Notes: a model not told the origin generated them from the sequence alone. A stretch of DNA of 64,000 nt from Pectinatus haikarae (GCF_015732185.1 NZ_WIQM01000004.1:124001-188000); one strand, 5' to 3'; counted from the first letter of the stretch, positions 26,610-35,904 are shown. A program made the numbers and translations.

Positions 26610-28343
26610 ATGATAGAGAAAAAACAGCTGGAAAAATTGATCAATGTGGCGGCAGGCAGACAGAATGCTGATCTGGCGCTGCGCAATTGCCGCATTGTTG
26701 ATGTGTACAGTGCAAGGCTGCTCTGCGGTGATATCGCAATAAGCGGGGGGGTTATTGCAGGGATCGGCAGCTACAGAAGTGATAATGAAAAGGATATGTG
26801 CGGCGCGATTGTTATGCCGGGACTTATAGATGCTCACATCCACATCGAGTCATCCTGCGTAAGCCCGGAAGAGCTGGGCGCGCTTTTAGTGCCGCACGGT
26901 ACATCGACAATTATCGCGGATCCCCATGAAATTGTGAATGTGTGCGGCCTTACCGGGCTCTCATATATGCTTGAGGCTGCCGCGAATGCAAGGCTGGATA
27001 TAAAATTTATGATGCCGTCCTGTGTCCCGGCAACTCCCTTTGAGCATGCGGGGGCAGAGCTTACGGCTAAACTTATGGCGGATTCTATGGCTTCGGAGAA
27101 AATCCTTGGTCTGGGAGAATTTATGAATTTTCCCGGTGTAATTAATAATGACGACGAAGTTATCAATAAAATTATGACTGCAAAGTACAATGGAAAAATT
27201 ATTGACGGACATGGGCCGGGCCTTTCCGGTTATGGACTCAATGCCTATATCGTGGCGGGCATACTTACCGATCATGAGTGTTCCTCTGTAAAAGAAATGC
27301 ATGAAAAAATAGAACGCGGAATGTATGTGCTCCTGCGTAGAGGTTCTGCGTGTGATGATTTGTCCAACCTTATCGGCGGAGTGACAAGAGACAATGAACG
27401 GCGCTGTTTGTTGTGTTCTGATGACCGGCAAACAAAGACAATTTTTGAAAAAGGGCATTTGGAAGAGCATCTTCGGTTTTGTGTGAGAGCCGGAATAAGT
27501 CCGTTTTCGGCTGTCCGCATGGCTTCGCTCAATGCTGCCGAATGCTATGGGCTATCTGACAGAGGTGCGGTGGCTCCCGGGAAAAAGGCTGATCTGACAA
27601 TAGTTGATGATCTTGAAAATTTCAATATTTCCGAAGTTTATATTGACGGAATTTTGACGGCTCAGAACGGTAAATATTTGCCAAAGGTGGTAAAGCACCC
27701 AATAGACACTGTGGCAGGAAGCTGTCATGTTAAGGATTTTTCCGTTGAAAAATTAAGTTTATATCTGAAGTCTGATAAAGTTAAAACTATTTCTATTCTT
27801 CCCGGAGGAGTAGTGACTGAAAAGGGAACAGCTACGGTAAAGCTTGATGAAAGCGGCAGATTTATATATTCGCCTGAGCATGATATCGTTAAAATAGCTG
27901 TAGTAGAAAGGCATAGGAACACAGGCAATGTAGCAGTTGCGCTGCTGCAAAATTATGGCATAAAGCAAGGAGCAGTGGCTGTTTCTATTGCTCACGATTC
28001 GCATAATATCATCGTCGTGGGGACGAATGACAGGGACATGGAATATGCGGTAAATGAATTGATAAAGCAGCAGGGCGGGATACTGCTTGCCTGTAATCGA
28101 AAAACAGCTGCGTCTATGCCAATGCCTATAGCAGGCATTATGAGTGATAAGGACGGCAGATGGGTCAGTAACAGACTTACGTTTATTCATGAAACAGCTT
28201 ATAAACTGCTCGGCGTTAATGAAAATATAGATCCGATAATGACGTTATGCTTTATGTCTCTGCCTGTTATTCCGGAACTTAAGATCACAGACATGGGTTT
28301 ATTTGATGTAACCAAATTTGCATTTACCAGCATAGAAGCATGA
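26610..28343 (+). CDS. ade: Adenine deaminase
   Basis: 577 residues. The enzyme hydrolyses adenine to hypoxanthine in purine salvage. It belongs to the amidohydrolase family: metal-binding GLIDAHIHIESS, a conserved PHGTSTIIADPHEI, DGHGPGLSGYGLNAY, TDHECSS, and LLCSDDRQTKTI carrying the late Asp. The C-terminal domain (LPGGVVTEKGTATVKL to MTLCFMSLPVIPELKITDMG) is typical of the bacterial ade family. ATG 26610 matches the family N-terminus; an in-frame GTG at 26553 overlaps the previous stop and would add 19 residues. Confidence 0.94.
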   Translation: MIEKKQLEKLINVAAGRQNADLALRNCRIVDVYSARLLCGDIAISGGVIAGIGSYRSDNEKDMCGAIVMPGLIDAHIHIESSCVSPEELGALLVPHGTSTIIADPHEIVNVCGLTGLSYMLEAAANARLDIKFMMPSCVPATPFEHAGAELTAKLMADSMASEKILGLGEFMNFPGVINNDDEVINKIMTAKYNGKIIDGHGPGLSGYGLNAYIVAGILTDHECSSVKEMHEKIERGMYVLLRRGSACDDLSNLIGGVTRDNERRCLLCSDDRQTKTIFEKGHLEEHLRFCVRAGISPFSAVRMASLNAAECYGLSDRGAVAPGKKADLTIVDDLENFNISEVYIDGILTAQNGKYLPKVVKHPIDTVAGSCHVKDFSVEKLSLYLKSDKVKTISILPGGVVTEKGTATVKLDESGRFIYSPEHDIVKIAVVERHRNTGNVAVALLQNYGIKQGAVAVSIAHDSHNIIVVGTNDRDMEYAVNELIKQQGGILLACNRKTAASMPMPIAGIMSDKDGRWVSNRLTFIHETAYKLLGVNENIDPIMTLCFMSLPVIPELKITDMGLFDVTKFAFTSIEA

Positions 28344-28418
28344 AAGTGTCTTTATACGGATTGTGTGCTATCAGCTGAATAATAGATATATCGCAGAATG
28401 GATACGGAGTGGTATTTG

Positions 28419-29222
28419 ATGAGAGAATTGGTAATGCTGGGCACCGGAAATGCCATGGTAACGAAATATTATAACACCTGTTTTGCTATAAATGAAAACG
28501 AGAAAATTTTTTTGGTCGATGCTGGCGGCGGCAACACCATTTTGAATCATATGGAAAAAGCAGGTTTGTCCTTTGCCGAATTGCATCATATGTTTGTGAC
28601 ACACGGTCATACCGATCATGTTCTCGGTGTGATTTGGGTAATCAGAAAAATAGCGGCGCTTATGGGAAAAAATAAATATGAGGGAGATTTCTGGATATAT
28701 GGACATGACGAAGTCCTCCATATTATAAAGACTATAGCTGAACTCACTCTTAAAAAAAAGGATGCCGAACAGCTCGGTAAACGTATTTTTTTCCGCACTG
28801 TAAATGATGGAGAGAATTTGGAAATTCTTGATATGCATGTGACATTTTTTGATATTCTGTCCACTAAAAAGAAACAGTTTGGTTTCAGTGCGGTTTTTTC
28901 TGATGGATATAAGCTTTCTTGTCTTGGTGATGAGCCTTATAATGAACATTGCCGTGATACTGTTTTTGACAGTGATCTTTTGATGTCGGAGGCATTCTGT
29001 CTTTATGCTGACAGAGATCTATTCAATCCTTATGAAAAAAATCACAGTACGGTGAAGGAAGCATGCTCTGCAGCCGGAGAATTGCAGGCAGGAGCGGTTC
29101 TGCTGTATCATACAGAGGACAAGACATTCCCGCAGAGAAAAGAAAAATATATGTCTGAAGCTGAAAAGTTTTTCAAGGATATAATATATATACCGGACGA
29201 TCTTGAAAAGATAGTCTTCTGA
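28419..29222 (+). CDS. Metallo-beta-lactamase-fold hydrolase
   Basis: 267 residues. The zinc-binding motif is FVTHGHTDHVLG (HxHxDH), with an earlier Asp in IFLVDAGGGNTIL and later His positions in NPYEKNHSTVKEA and LLYHTED. The N-terminus MRELVMLGTGNAMVTKYYNTCF resembles RNase Z-like and arylsulfatase-like MBL proteins. The insert between the zinc motifs (KNKYEGDFWIYGHDEVL) fits the RNase Z-like group. The substrate is unknown. A strong terminator follows at 29325. Confidence 0.8.
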   Translation: MRELVMLGTGNAMVTKYYNTCFAINENEKIFLVDAGGGNTILNHMEKAGLSFAELHHMFVTHGHTDHVLGVIWVIRKIAALMGKNKYEGDFWIYGHDEVLHIIKTIAELTLKKKDAEQLGKRIFFRTVNDGENLEILDMHVTFFDILSTKKKQFGFSAVFSDGYKLSCLGDEPYNEHCRDTVFDSDLLMSEAFCLYADRDLFNPYEKNHSTVKEACSAAGELQAGAVLLYHTEDKTFPQRKEKYMSEAEKFFKDIIYIPDDLEKIVF

Positions 29223-29324
29223 TGATCACTGACAGTGAGGAGATAAGGACAGCTTTTTTAACGGTACGGCAGAGCAAATATACACAGCCTGTTTATTGAT
29301 ATTTGTTCAATATTTTTTCAACTG

Positions 29325-29360
29325 AAAGCAGCAAATAATATATTGATTATTTGCTGCTTT
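29325..29360 (+). terminator. Strong terminator upstream of the his operon
   Basis: AAAGCAGCAAATAAT (29325-29339) and ATTATTTGCTGCTTT (29346-29360) are perfect 15-base arms around a six-base loop, ending in T residues. It closes the adenine deaminase/MBL transcript. Confidence 0.85.
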
Positions 29361-29383
29361 TAGTGTATAACTATATTATAGTT
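29351..29383 (+). promoter_or_regulatory. Candidate his promoter with overlapping palindromic operator
   Basis: TTGCTG (29351-29356), 17 bases, TATTAT (29374-29379). The -10 lies inside a 15-base palindrome AACTATA-T-TATAGTT (29369-29383). The gene downstream encodes a TrpR-like regulator, so this is a natural place for autorepression. Promoter and operator are predicted from sequence only. Confidence 0.5.
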
Positions 29384-29440
29384 TTTTATTCGATAAAGAC
29401 TTAACGAAGAAAAATGTAAAATTATTGGGAGGATCATTTA

Positions 29441-29767
29441 GTGAGTAATCCAAAATTAAAAGATGAATTGAATGACCATTTATGTGAAGCGGTATTAAGT
29501 TTAAAGAACCTTGAAGAGTGCTATCAGTTTTTTGAAGATATCTGTACTGTAAGTGAAATAAAAGCCATGTCCCAACGGCTTGAAGTTGCGGCCATGCTGC
29601 GGCAGGGACATATTTATGAAAAGATTGTATCCCGCACAGGGGCCAGTACCGCTACGATAAGCCGGGTGAAGCGCTGCCTTAATTACGGTGCCGACGGTTA
29701 CAATTTAGTATTGGACAGGCTGGGAATAGAAAAAAATATTATCGGACGGAACGGAGAGAAAAAGTAA
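29441..29767 (+). CDS. YerC/YecD family TrpR-related DNA-binding protein
   Basis: 108 residues, GTG start behind GGGAGGATC. The family shares the Trp repressor helix-turn-helix fold: EDICTVSEIKAMSQRLEVAAMLRQG and IVSRTGASTATISRVKRCLNYG, where ATISRVKR is the recognition helix. The gene heads the histidine operon, with hisZ starting immediately after its stop, which suggests control of his transcription. The effector, perhaps histidine, is inference. A palindrome lies over the predicted promoter upstream. Confidence 0.88.
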   Translation: MSNPKLKDELNDHLCEAVLSLKNLEECYQFFEDICTVSEIKAMSQRLEVAAMLRQGHIYEKIVSRTGASTATISRVKRCLNYGADGYNLVLDRLGIEKNIIGRNGEKK

Positions 29768-30958
29768 GTGTGCAGGGAGAAAAATTTTTTATTAGAAATA
29801 CCTTATGGCATGAGAGATTTTTTGCCGCATGATGCAGCCATCAAACGGAACATTGAAAATGTATTGGCCAATTTATTTAAGGTATGGGGGTATGATGAGG
29901 TCATCACACCGGCAGTGGAATATCTTGATACATTGACCATGGGGAATAAGAACAGTATACAGCGGCATATGTTTAAATTTTTCGACAAAAACAACAGAAC
30001 CTTGGCGCTGCGCAATGAAATGACTACCTCGATAGCAAGACTGGTTTCGAGCCGAATGCAAAATGACGATATACCATTTAAGCTTTCATATATATGCAAG
30101 GTTTATCGTTATGAACAGGCGCAGACAGGCAGACAATGCGAATTTTATCAGGCCGGAGTGGAACTGATGGGAAACGGTGAACCTACCGGTGATGCAGAAA
30201 TTGTGGCTCTTGCCATAGAAAGCATGCTGAAAGCAGGACTGGTCAATTTCCAGGTCTGTATGGGGCAGGTGGCTTTTATCAATGGCCTTATGCAGCAGTG
30301 GAATCTGGCACAGGATAAGCAAAAATATATTCGCAGGGCCTTGGAAAAGCATGATCTGGTCGAATTGGACAGGATAACAGCAGAAACTGCACTGCCGGAT
30401 GAGGCAAGAGCTTTTCTGCGTTCGCTGCCGATGCTGCATGGCAATGAAAATGTTTTGAAAAAAGCGGCTGCGTTTGCACTGGATGAACAAAGCAAAAAAG
30501 CATTGGATAATTTGGAAAAGATTTATGACCTTTTGAAAAATTATGGCATCGATAAATATGTGGTTTTCGATCTGGGAGTTATCCGGGATTTTAGTTACTA
30601 TACCGGAATGGTCTTTGAAATATATGCGCCCGGACTTGGCAGTCCGTTATGCGGCGGCGGGCGTTACGATAATCTTCTGGCTGATTTCGGAAAAAACTGT
30701 CCGGCTACAGGGTTTGCTCTCGGCTTGGAACGTCTCATGCTGGCTTTGAAAAATCAGGGTAAGACGGAGTGTCTCACCAACAGTAAAGAAAATTACGTTG
30801 CCTATGCCGAAGGAAGACTTGATGAAGCCGTCGAAAAAGCTATGCTGCTGAGAGATGCAGGAGAAATAACGGAACTTGCAGGCAGTCCGCAAAAGCTATC
30901 GGAAGCGGAAGCTTACTGCCGGGCAAAAAATTATGTTAATCTGGTTTATATTCAATGA
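29768..30958 (+). CDS. hisZ: ATP phosphoribosyltransferase regulatory subunit HisZ
   Basis: 396 residues, homologous to histidyl-tRNA synthetase but lacking tRNA charging function. HisZ forms a complex with short HisG and mediates histidine feedback. Class II synthetase motifs are visible: IPYGMRDFLPHDAAIKRNIE, LALRNEMTTSIARLVSSR, CKVYRYEQAQTGRQCEFYQAGVE, and LGVIRDFSYYTGMVFEIYAPG plus CGGGRYDNLLADFG. It has no C-terminal anticodon-binding domain of full HisRS length. GTG 29768 directly follows the previous stop. The short HisG nearby makes the HisZ assignment consistent. Confidence 0.93.
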   Translation: MCREKNFLLEIPYGMRDFLPHDAAIKRNIENVLANLFKVWGYDEVITPAVEYLDTLTMGNKNSIQRHMFKFFDKNNRTLALRNEMTTSIARLVSSRMQNDDIPFKLSYICKVYRYEQAQTGRQCEFYQAGVELMGNGEPTGDAEIVALAIESMLKAGLVNFQVCMGQVAFINGLMQQWNLAQDKQKYIRRALEKHDLVELDRITAETALPDEARAFLRSLPMLHGNENVLKKAAAFALDEQSKKALDNLEKIYDLLKNYGIDKYVVFDLGVIRDFSYYTGMVFEIYAPGLGSPLCGGGRYDNLLADFGKNCPATGFALGLERLMLALKNQGKTECLTNSKENYVAYAEGRLDEAVEKAMLLRDAGEITELAGSPQKLSEAEAYCRAKNYVNLVYIQ

Positions 30959-31476
30959 TAAAAAGGATCATGCAGTTTTGGCATGCTCTTGCTGCCAGGC
31001 TTTCTGACAAAGATAGGGTCTTTGTATCCGAATATTTACACGATAAGGAACTGGGCTTGTTTAACGAAATGAATATCTATGACAGAAGGCATGCGGTACT
31101 TACGGCATATACGGCTGCAAGAATGGCCGATCATCGTACGGTAAACAGGAGGCTTTTGGTCAAGGCGGCACTGCTTCATGATATAGGAAGAAACGCCGCT
31201 GCTGTTTGTCTTGCTGACAAGGTCGTATTTGTGCTGCTGGAAGCAATATCTGTCAAGGCGGCAGTCCGTGCTGCCCGAAGAGGAAGCAGAGGTACTATTG
31301 GCAGAAGACGCAATGCTTTATATATATGCATGCATCACGCAGCGTTGGGTGCTGAAAAGCTGGAACAGATAGATGAATGGGCTGTGGCGCAATTGGTAAA
31401 ACGGCATCATGATAAACCAAATGCGGCTGACAGCAATGAACTTATTTTGCTGCGTATGGCTGATGCTCTCAATTGA
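30955..31476 (+). CDS. HD-domain phosphohydrolase in the his operon
   Basis: 173 residues. HD metal-binding positions are present: an early His in YDRRHAVLTAY, the HD pair in LLVKAALLHDIGR, later His residues in ICMHHAALGAEKL, and the closing Asp in LLRMADALN. It starts inside the hisZ stop (ATGA) and so is translationally coupled. The substrate is unknown; it is not a normal histidine pathway enzyme. A coding-looking stretch in another frame follows the stop (31495-31597, RLPVEEVRLSVPGKED), so the gene may once have been longer. Confidence 0.72.
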   Translation: MIKRIMQFWHALAARLSDKDRVFVSEYLHDKELGLFNEMNIYDRRHAVLTAYTAARMADHRTVNRRLLVKAALLHDIGRNAAAVCLADKVVFVLLEAISVKAAVRAARRGSRGTIGRRRNALYICMHHAALGAEKLEQIDEWAVAQLVKRHHDKPNAADSNELILLRMADALN

Positions 31477-31597
31477 AAACGGCGGGAAATTTTTTGGATG
31501 TCTAATGGGAAGGCTGCCGGTCGAAGAGGTGCGATTGTCTGTGCCAGGTAAAGAAGATTGCATTATAGCAAAATCAGAAAAGAAGGGCGTTGGCTTG

Positions 31598-32248
31598 ATG
31601 TCTGCAGAAAATATGGAATACTTGACTATTGCTTTGCCGAAAGGAAAAGTTTTTGGCAAAGCTGCCGAATTATTTAAAAAAATAGGCTATACGGCGGAAG
31701 GTTTATCGGATAAATCACGCAAACTTATAATAACCAACAGAGATAAAAAAATACGATTCATAATAACCAAAACAGCAGATGTGCCTGTTTATGTAGAATA
31801 TGGAGCAGCTGATATAGGGGTGATCGGCAAGGATGTTTTGCTGGAATCGGCAAAGGATGTCTATGAGCTGCTGGATCTTAAAATTGCCAAATGCCATTTG
31901 ATGATGGCAGTGGCGAAGCAAGCAAAAAGAGCACATCTTGCTGATTATGCCAATACCAGGGTAGCTACTAAATTCCCGCATATTGCGGCGGAATTTTTTA
32001 ATAGTAAGGGCATGCAGATGGAATATATAAAACTGCATGGTTCGATCGAGCTTGGACCTATTGTAGGATTATCGGAAAGTATTGTGGATATTGTGGAAAC
32101 GGGGACCACTCTGCGGGAAAATGATCTGGAGGAGTATGCTTTTATAGCTGATGCTACAGCCAGACTTATAGCTAACAGAGTCAGTTTTAAAATGAAATTT
32201 GACAGAATCAGCAAAATGCTCGAAGATCTACGTGCGATTATCGGCTGA
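31598..32248 (+). CDS. hisG: ATP phosphoribosyltransferase catalytic subunit, short form HisG
   Basis: 217 residues. HisG catalyses the first step of histidine synthesis, ATP plus PRPP. The start LTIALPKGKVFGKAAELFKKIG, LIITNRDKKIRFIITKTADVPVYVEYGAADIGVIGKD (given as consecutive motifs), TRVATKFPHIA and the PRPP loop IVDIVETGTTLREN are diagnostic. It lacks the C-terminal ACT-like regulatory domain of long HisG, so it needs HisZ. ATG 31598 fits the family start; the frame stays open 189 bases further upstream but overlaps the HD gene. Confidence 0.94.
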   Translation: MSAENMEYLTIALPKGKVFGKAAELFKKIGYTAEGLSDKSRKLIITNRDKKIRFIITKTADVPVYVEYGAADIGVIGKDVLLESAKDVYELLDLKIAKCHLMMAVAKQAKRAHLADYANTRVATKFPHIAAEFFNSKGMQMEYIKLHGSIELGPIVGLSESIVDIVETGTTLRENDLEEYAFIADATARLIANRVSFKMKFDRISKMLEDLRAIIG

Positions 32249-32269
32249 ATTTGGAGGGATAGATTATAT

Positions 32270-33337
32270 ATGTTGAAATACCGTACAGGCATAAAAAATT
32301 TGCCTACCTATGATGTGGTTGAGCGTGACTGGAATATTAAGCTCAATGCCAATGAATGTAATATGAACCTGCCGCCCGTTGTGGAAGAGCGGGTTATGAG
32401 CGGCTTGTCAAGGCTTGCTTTTAATAGATATCCGAATACGGAGACTGAGTCCCTGGCCGAGCAGCTCGCGGGGGCATTTCATGTGCAGCGCGGCAATATA
32501 CTTTTGGCCAATGGTTCCAGCGAGATTTTGGAAAAAATGTTTTTTTGCTTTGGCGGGCGCAATCATAAGGTAGTTTATCCCAGACCGTCTTTTTCAATGT
32601 ATAAAATTTATGCGGATTTGAGCAATTCAATAAGCGTACCTTTTGATCTGGATGAAGAGTATCGTTTGAATGCGGGAAAATTTGTAGAAACAGTAAATAC
32701 CAATAAGGCGCATCTGGCTGTGGTATGTGCACCGAACAATCCGACAGGCACGCATATTCCTCTGGAAGACATAGAGTATATAGCGCAAAATATCAGCTGT
32801 GCATTTGTGGTAGATGAAGCATATATAGAGTTTGATAAAAAATCAGCCACGGAAATACAGCACAAATATCCGCATATGATTGTGGCACGCACTTTCTCAA
32901 AAGCTTACGGTCTGGCGGGGGCAAGAGTCGGTTATATGATAGCTGATAAGAAAATAACGGAAATGACAGGCAAAGTGTTTATGCCGTATCACTTGAATAT
33001 CCTTTCGGCGGTGACGGCAGATATCGTTTATCAAATGAGACATGAATATGAACCGCGTATTGCGATGATGATCGCCGAGCGTGAACGCATGGCTCTGCAA
33101 TTGAAGCAGATGGAAGGTATAAAAATTTATCCGTCCGCGACGAACTTTATTTTGATGAAATATGATAAGGCAGCTGCTTTGAACGAATATTTGATAAATA
33201 TAGGTATAGGGGTGAGAAGCTTCGGCAATGCTCCTGGACTTGAGAATTGTATCCGCATTTCAGCAGGCCTGCGGGAAGAAAATGATACGTTTATGAAAAT
33301 TGTCAAAGAATTTGTGGAAAATCACACTGAGGAGTGA
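32270..33337 (+). CDS. hisC: Histidinol-phosphate aminotransferase HisC
   Basis: 355 residues, PLP-dependent fold type I. HisC transfers an amino group from glutamate to imidazole acetol phosphate. Motifs: INAN-like NECNMNLPP at the N-terminus, GSSEILEKMFFCFGG, CAPNNPTGTHIP, VVDEAYIEF and the PLP-lysine region ARTFSKAYGLAGARVGY. GGAGGGA precedes ATG 32270. In many Firmicutes hisD lies between hisG and hisC; here hisC follows hisG directly with a 21-base gap. Confidence 0.94.
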   Translation: MLKYRTGIKNLPTYDVVERDWNIKLNANECNMNLPPVVEERVMSGLSRLAFNRYPNTETESLAEQLAGAFHVQRGNILLANGSSEILEKMFFCFGGRNHKVVYPRPSFSMYKIYADLSNSISVPFDLDEEYRLNAGKFVETVNTNKAHLAVVCAPNNPTGTHIPLEDIEYIAQNISCAFVVDEAYIEFDKKSATEIQHKYPHMIVARTFSKAYGLAGARVGYMIADKKITEMTGKVFMPYHLNILSAVTADIVYQMRHEYEPRIAMMIAERERMALQLKQMEGIKIYPSATNFILMKYDKAAALNEYLINIGIGVRSFGNAPGLENCIRISAGLREENDTFMKIVKEFVENHTEE

Positions 33338-33341
33338 GCAT

Positions 33342-33926
33342 ATGCGCCAATTTACTATAGAACGCCGGACTCTGGAAACCTCTATAAAAACCACGATCAA
33401 TCTTGATGGCACGGGCAAAGCCGCTGTCGATACAAAAATCGGTTTTTTTGATCATATGCTGACACTGCTGGCTGTGCATGGGCTGATAGATCTGAACGTG
33501 ACATGCGATGGCGATATAGAAGTGGATGGACATCATACTGTAGAGGATATAGGCATTGCCATGGGGGATGCGTTTTTCAGTGCTGTCGGCGATAAAAAAG
33601 GGATCAAAAGATATGGTACCTTTTATATTCCGATGGACGAGGTACTGGCCATGGTATCTCTTGATATAAGCAACAGGCCGTTTTTGGTTTTTGAGGCGGG
33701 AGAATTGGCACCGATGATCGGCTCTTTTGATACGCAGCTGGCAGAAGAATTTTTTCGGGCATTTGCTTTTCATGCAGGAATAACGCTGCATATAAAGGTA
33801 TTGTACGGAAAAAATTCGCATCACAAAATTGAGGCGATATTCAAGGCACTCGGACATGCATTGCGGGAAGCAGTGGAAAAAGATCCTCGAGTGGACGGTA
33901 TACCAAGCAGCAAGGGGGTCCTGTAA
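33342..33926 (+). CDS. hisB: Imidazoleglycerol-phosphate dehydratase HisB
   Basis: 194 residues, single-domain IGPD that dehydrates imidazoleglycerol phosphate. ATG 33342 follows GAGGAGTGAG. Metal-binding His-rich motifs are clear: GFFDHMLTLLAVHG, DGHHTVEDIGIAMGDAF, FFRAFAFHAGITLHI and YGKNSHHKIEAIFKALGHALREA. It lacks the N-terminal histidinol phosphatase domain of enterobacterial HisB, as usual outside that group. Confidence 0.96.
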   Translation: MRQFTIERRTLETSIKTTINLDGTGKAAVDTKIGFFDHMLTLLAVHGLIDLNVTCDGDIEVDGHHTVEDIGIAMGDAFFSAVGDKKGIKRYGTFYIPMDEVLAMVSLDISNRPFLVFEAGELAPMIGSFDTQLAEEFFRAFAFHAGITLHIKVLYGKNSHHKIEAIFKALGHALREAVEKDPRVDGIPSSKGVL

Positions 33927-33927
33927 T

Positions 33928-34527
33928 ATGATCGCAATAGTGGATTATGGACGCGGCAATTTGTTCAGTGTACAGAAGGCTTTTGCTTTTTTAGGTGCAG
34001 AGGCACGTATAACGGACAGTCACAAAGAAATAGAAAAAGCAGACAAAGTGGTTTTACCGGGAGTCGGAGCTTTCGGTGACTGTATGGATACGCTGTCGAA
34101 AACAGGGCTTGTCCCTGTGCTGCATGAAGCAGCAAAAAGCAAACCTTTTTTGGGAATATGTCTTGGTTTGCAATTGCTGTTCGAGGGCAGCGAAGAAAAT
34201 CCGGGAGTAAGAGGACTGGGGATTTTCAAAGGCATGGTGAAAAAAATAAATGCACCTGAACTTAAGATACCGCATATGGGCTGGAACAACATTTTTGCAA
34301 GAGACGGGATGCAGCTGCTGAAGAATCTTCCTGAACGCCCCTATGTTTATTTTGTGCATAGTTATCATGCGGTTCCCGACGATCAGTCACTGGTAATCGC
34401 GTGGACAGAATATGGTGAAAAAGTAACTGCGGCAGTGGGGAATGGTTTTGTTTGGGCGACTCAATTTCATCCGGAAAAATCGGGAGAAGTAGGGATGCAA
34501 ATTTTAAGAAATTTTGTTATGCTATAA
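33928..34527 (+). CDS. hisH: Imidazole glycerol phosphate synthase glutaminase HisH
   Basis: 199 residues from ATG 33928, one base after the hisB stop. HisH supplies ammonia to HisF. The class I glutamine amidotransferase triad is visible: Cys in FLGICLGLQLLFEGSEE, and His and Glu in WATQFHPEKSGEVG. VVLPGVGAFGDCM and PHMGWN are family motifs. Confidence 0.96.
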   Translation: MIAIVDYGRGNLFSVQKAFAFLGAEARITDSHKEIEKADKVVLPGVGAFGDCMDTLSKTGLVPVLHEAAKSKPFLGICLGLQLLFEGSEENPGVRGLGIFKGMVKKINAPELKIPHMGWNNIFARDGMQLLKNLPERPYVYFVHSYHAVPDDQSLVIAWTEYGEKVTAAVGNGFVWATQFHPEKSGEVGMQILRNFVML

Positions 34528-34570
34528 TAAAGATAAATAGAAAATAAAATATTTAAGGGAGGTATTATCT

Positions 34571-35104
34571 ATGTCTGATATTTATGAAATAAAGGGACGT
34601 GAAGATGCGGGGAAGTTGGAAGTTTTTTTTGATTATGCTTGTCCCTACTGCTATCGCGGCCATAAAAATCTGATGGAGCTTATGAAAAAGTACCCGAAAC
34701 TGGATATCATATGGCGTCCATGCGAAGCCCATCCTCGTCCGGAAGAGCACGGTGTGCACAGTGATCTGGCTATTTGCGGCATGTATTTTGTATTGGCGCA
34801 TGCGGGTGACTTGATGAAATATCATAAATTGGCATTTGAAGCGACCTTTGAACATCATAAAGATATTTCGGATATTGCGGTTTTAAGCGATATAGCAGAA
34901 CAATGTTCAGTAGATAAAAAAGAATTTACCGAAGCATTGACACAAGGGCTTTATCAAGATCTGGTGACACAGGGAAATATATATGCATGGTCAGAAAAGG
35001 AATTTGACGCGGTGCCGAGTTATGCCAGGGGCATGGCAAAAATAGGTTCGGGGAATGGTGTAATGGTAACAATAGAAGAATTGGAAAAATTTATTCAGGA
35101 TTGA
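34571..35104 (+). CDS. DsbA-family thioredoxin-fold protein inside the his operon
   Basis: 177 residues without a signal peptide, so probably cytoplasmic. LEVFFDYACPYCYRGHKNL holds a CPYC redox motif at the start of the first helix, and the helical insert (LAICGMYFVLAHAGDLMKYHKLAFEATF, split by position) and GVMVTIEELEKFI end fit the DsbA/FrnE/2-hydroxychromene-carboxylate isomerase group. The cis-Pro strand is weak or replaced (GNGVMVT). It sits between hisH and hisA with its own GGGAGG site and is not part of the known histidine pathway. The partner is unknown. Confidence 0.8.
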   Translation: MSDIYEIKGREDAGKLEVFFDYACPYCYRGHKNLMELMKKYPKLDIIWRPCEAHPRPEEHGVHSDLAICGMYFVLAHAGDLMKYHKLAFEATFEHHKDISDIAVLSDIAEQCSVDKKEFTEALTQGLYQDLVTQGNIYAWSEKEFDAVPSYARGMAKIGSGNGVMVTIEELEKFIQD

Positions 35105-35173
35105 TAACCATGTACGGCGGGAACATTTGCCAAATAAACAGATTATGGATATAGGGATTGTGAGGTTATATTT

Positions 35174-35902
35174 ATGTTGATTTTGCCGGCTATTGATATA
35201 AGGGGCGGAAAATGTGTGCGCCTTTTTAAGGGGGATTTTACCAGAGAAACAATATTTTCTGAGCAGCCTGTCCAAACTGCCCAAAAATGGGCTGATATGG
35301 GAGCTAAATATCTTCATATCGTTGATTTGGACGGTGCTCTGGCCGGTGTATCAAAAAACTTACCGGTAATAAAGCAGATTGTCGATACTACTGATATTCC
35401 GGTAGAACTGGGCGGCGGTATACGTACGATTGACAATATAGAAAGTATTTTGCAGATAGGAGTAAGCCGTGTCATTCTGGGATCGGCAGCAGTGCAGAAT
35501 CCGCAGCTGGTAACGGATGCATGCAGGTTATTTGGCGACAGGATAGCAGTCGGCATTGATGCAAAGGATGGGATCGTAGCGGTTGAGGGCTGGGGCGTAT
35601 CGGGAAATGTGCATGCTGTTGAACTGGCAAGGAGAATGGCACTGGCGGGTGTAAAAAATATAATTTATACTGATATTTCCAGGGACGGGACATTATTGGG
35701 AATAAATGTGCAGGCAACCGCAAATTTAGCTAAGAGCAGCAGGGTAAATGTGATTGCTTCCGGGGGGTTGTCTTCTCTGGATGAAATCGGCGAACTGAAA
35801 AAATATGAGAAAGACGGTATTGTTGGCATTATTGCCGGTAAAGCCATCTATACCGGTGCTCTTGATCTGAAGGCCGCAATAGAAATTGCCGAGGGTGAAT
35901 AA
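35174..35902 (+). CDS. hisA: ProFAR isomerase HisA
   Basis: 242 residues, (beta-alpha)8 barrel. HisA isomerises ProFAR to PRFAR. The N-terminal catalytic Asp is in [19 protein letters not shown], phosphate-binding glycines are in [11 protein letters not shown] and [12 protein letters not shown], and the second Asp is in [14 protein letters not shown]. hisF starts two bases after its stop. Confidence 0.96.
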   Translation: MLILPAIDIRGGKCVRLFKGDFTRETIFSEQPVQTAQKWADMGAKYLHIVDLDGALAGVSKNLPVIKQIVDTTDIPVELGGGIRTIDNIESILQIGVSRVILGSAAVQNPQLVTDACRLFGDRIAVGIDAKDGIVAVEGWGVSGNVHAVELARRMALAGVKNIIYTDISRDGTLLGINVQATANLAKSSRVNVIASGGLSSLDEIGELKKYEKDGIVGIIAGKAIYTGALDLKAAIEIAEGE

Positions 35903-35904
35903 AA

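Noticed and set aside
31409-31597. Longer HisG with 63 extra N-terminal residues
   Set aside because: It overlaps the HD gene and short HisG proteins begin at the LTIALPKG block; ATG 31598 fits better.
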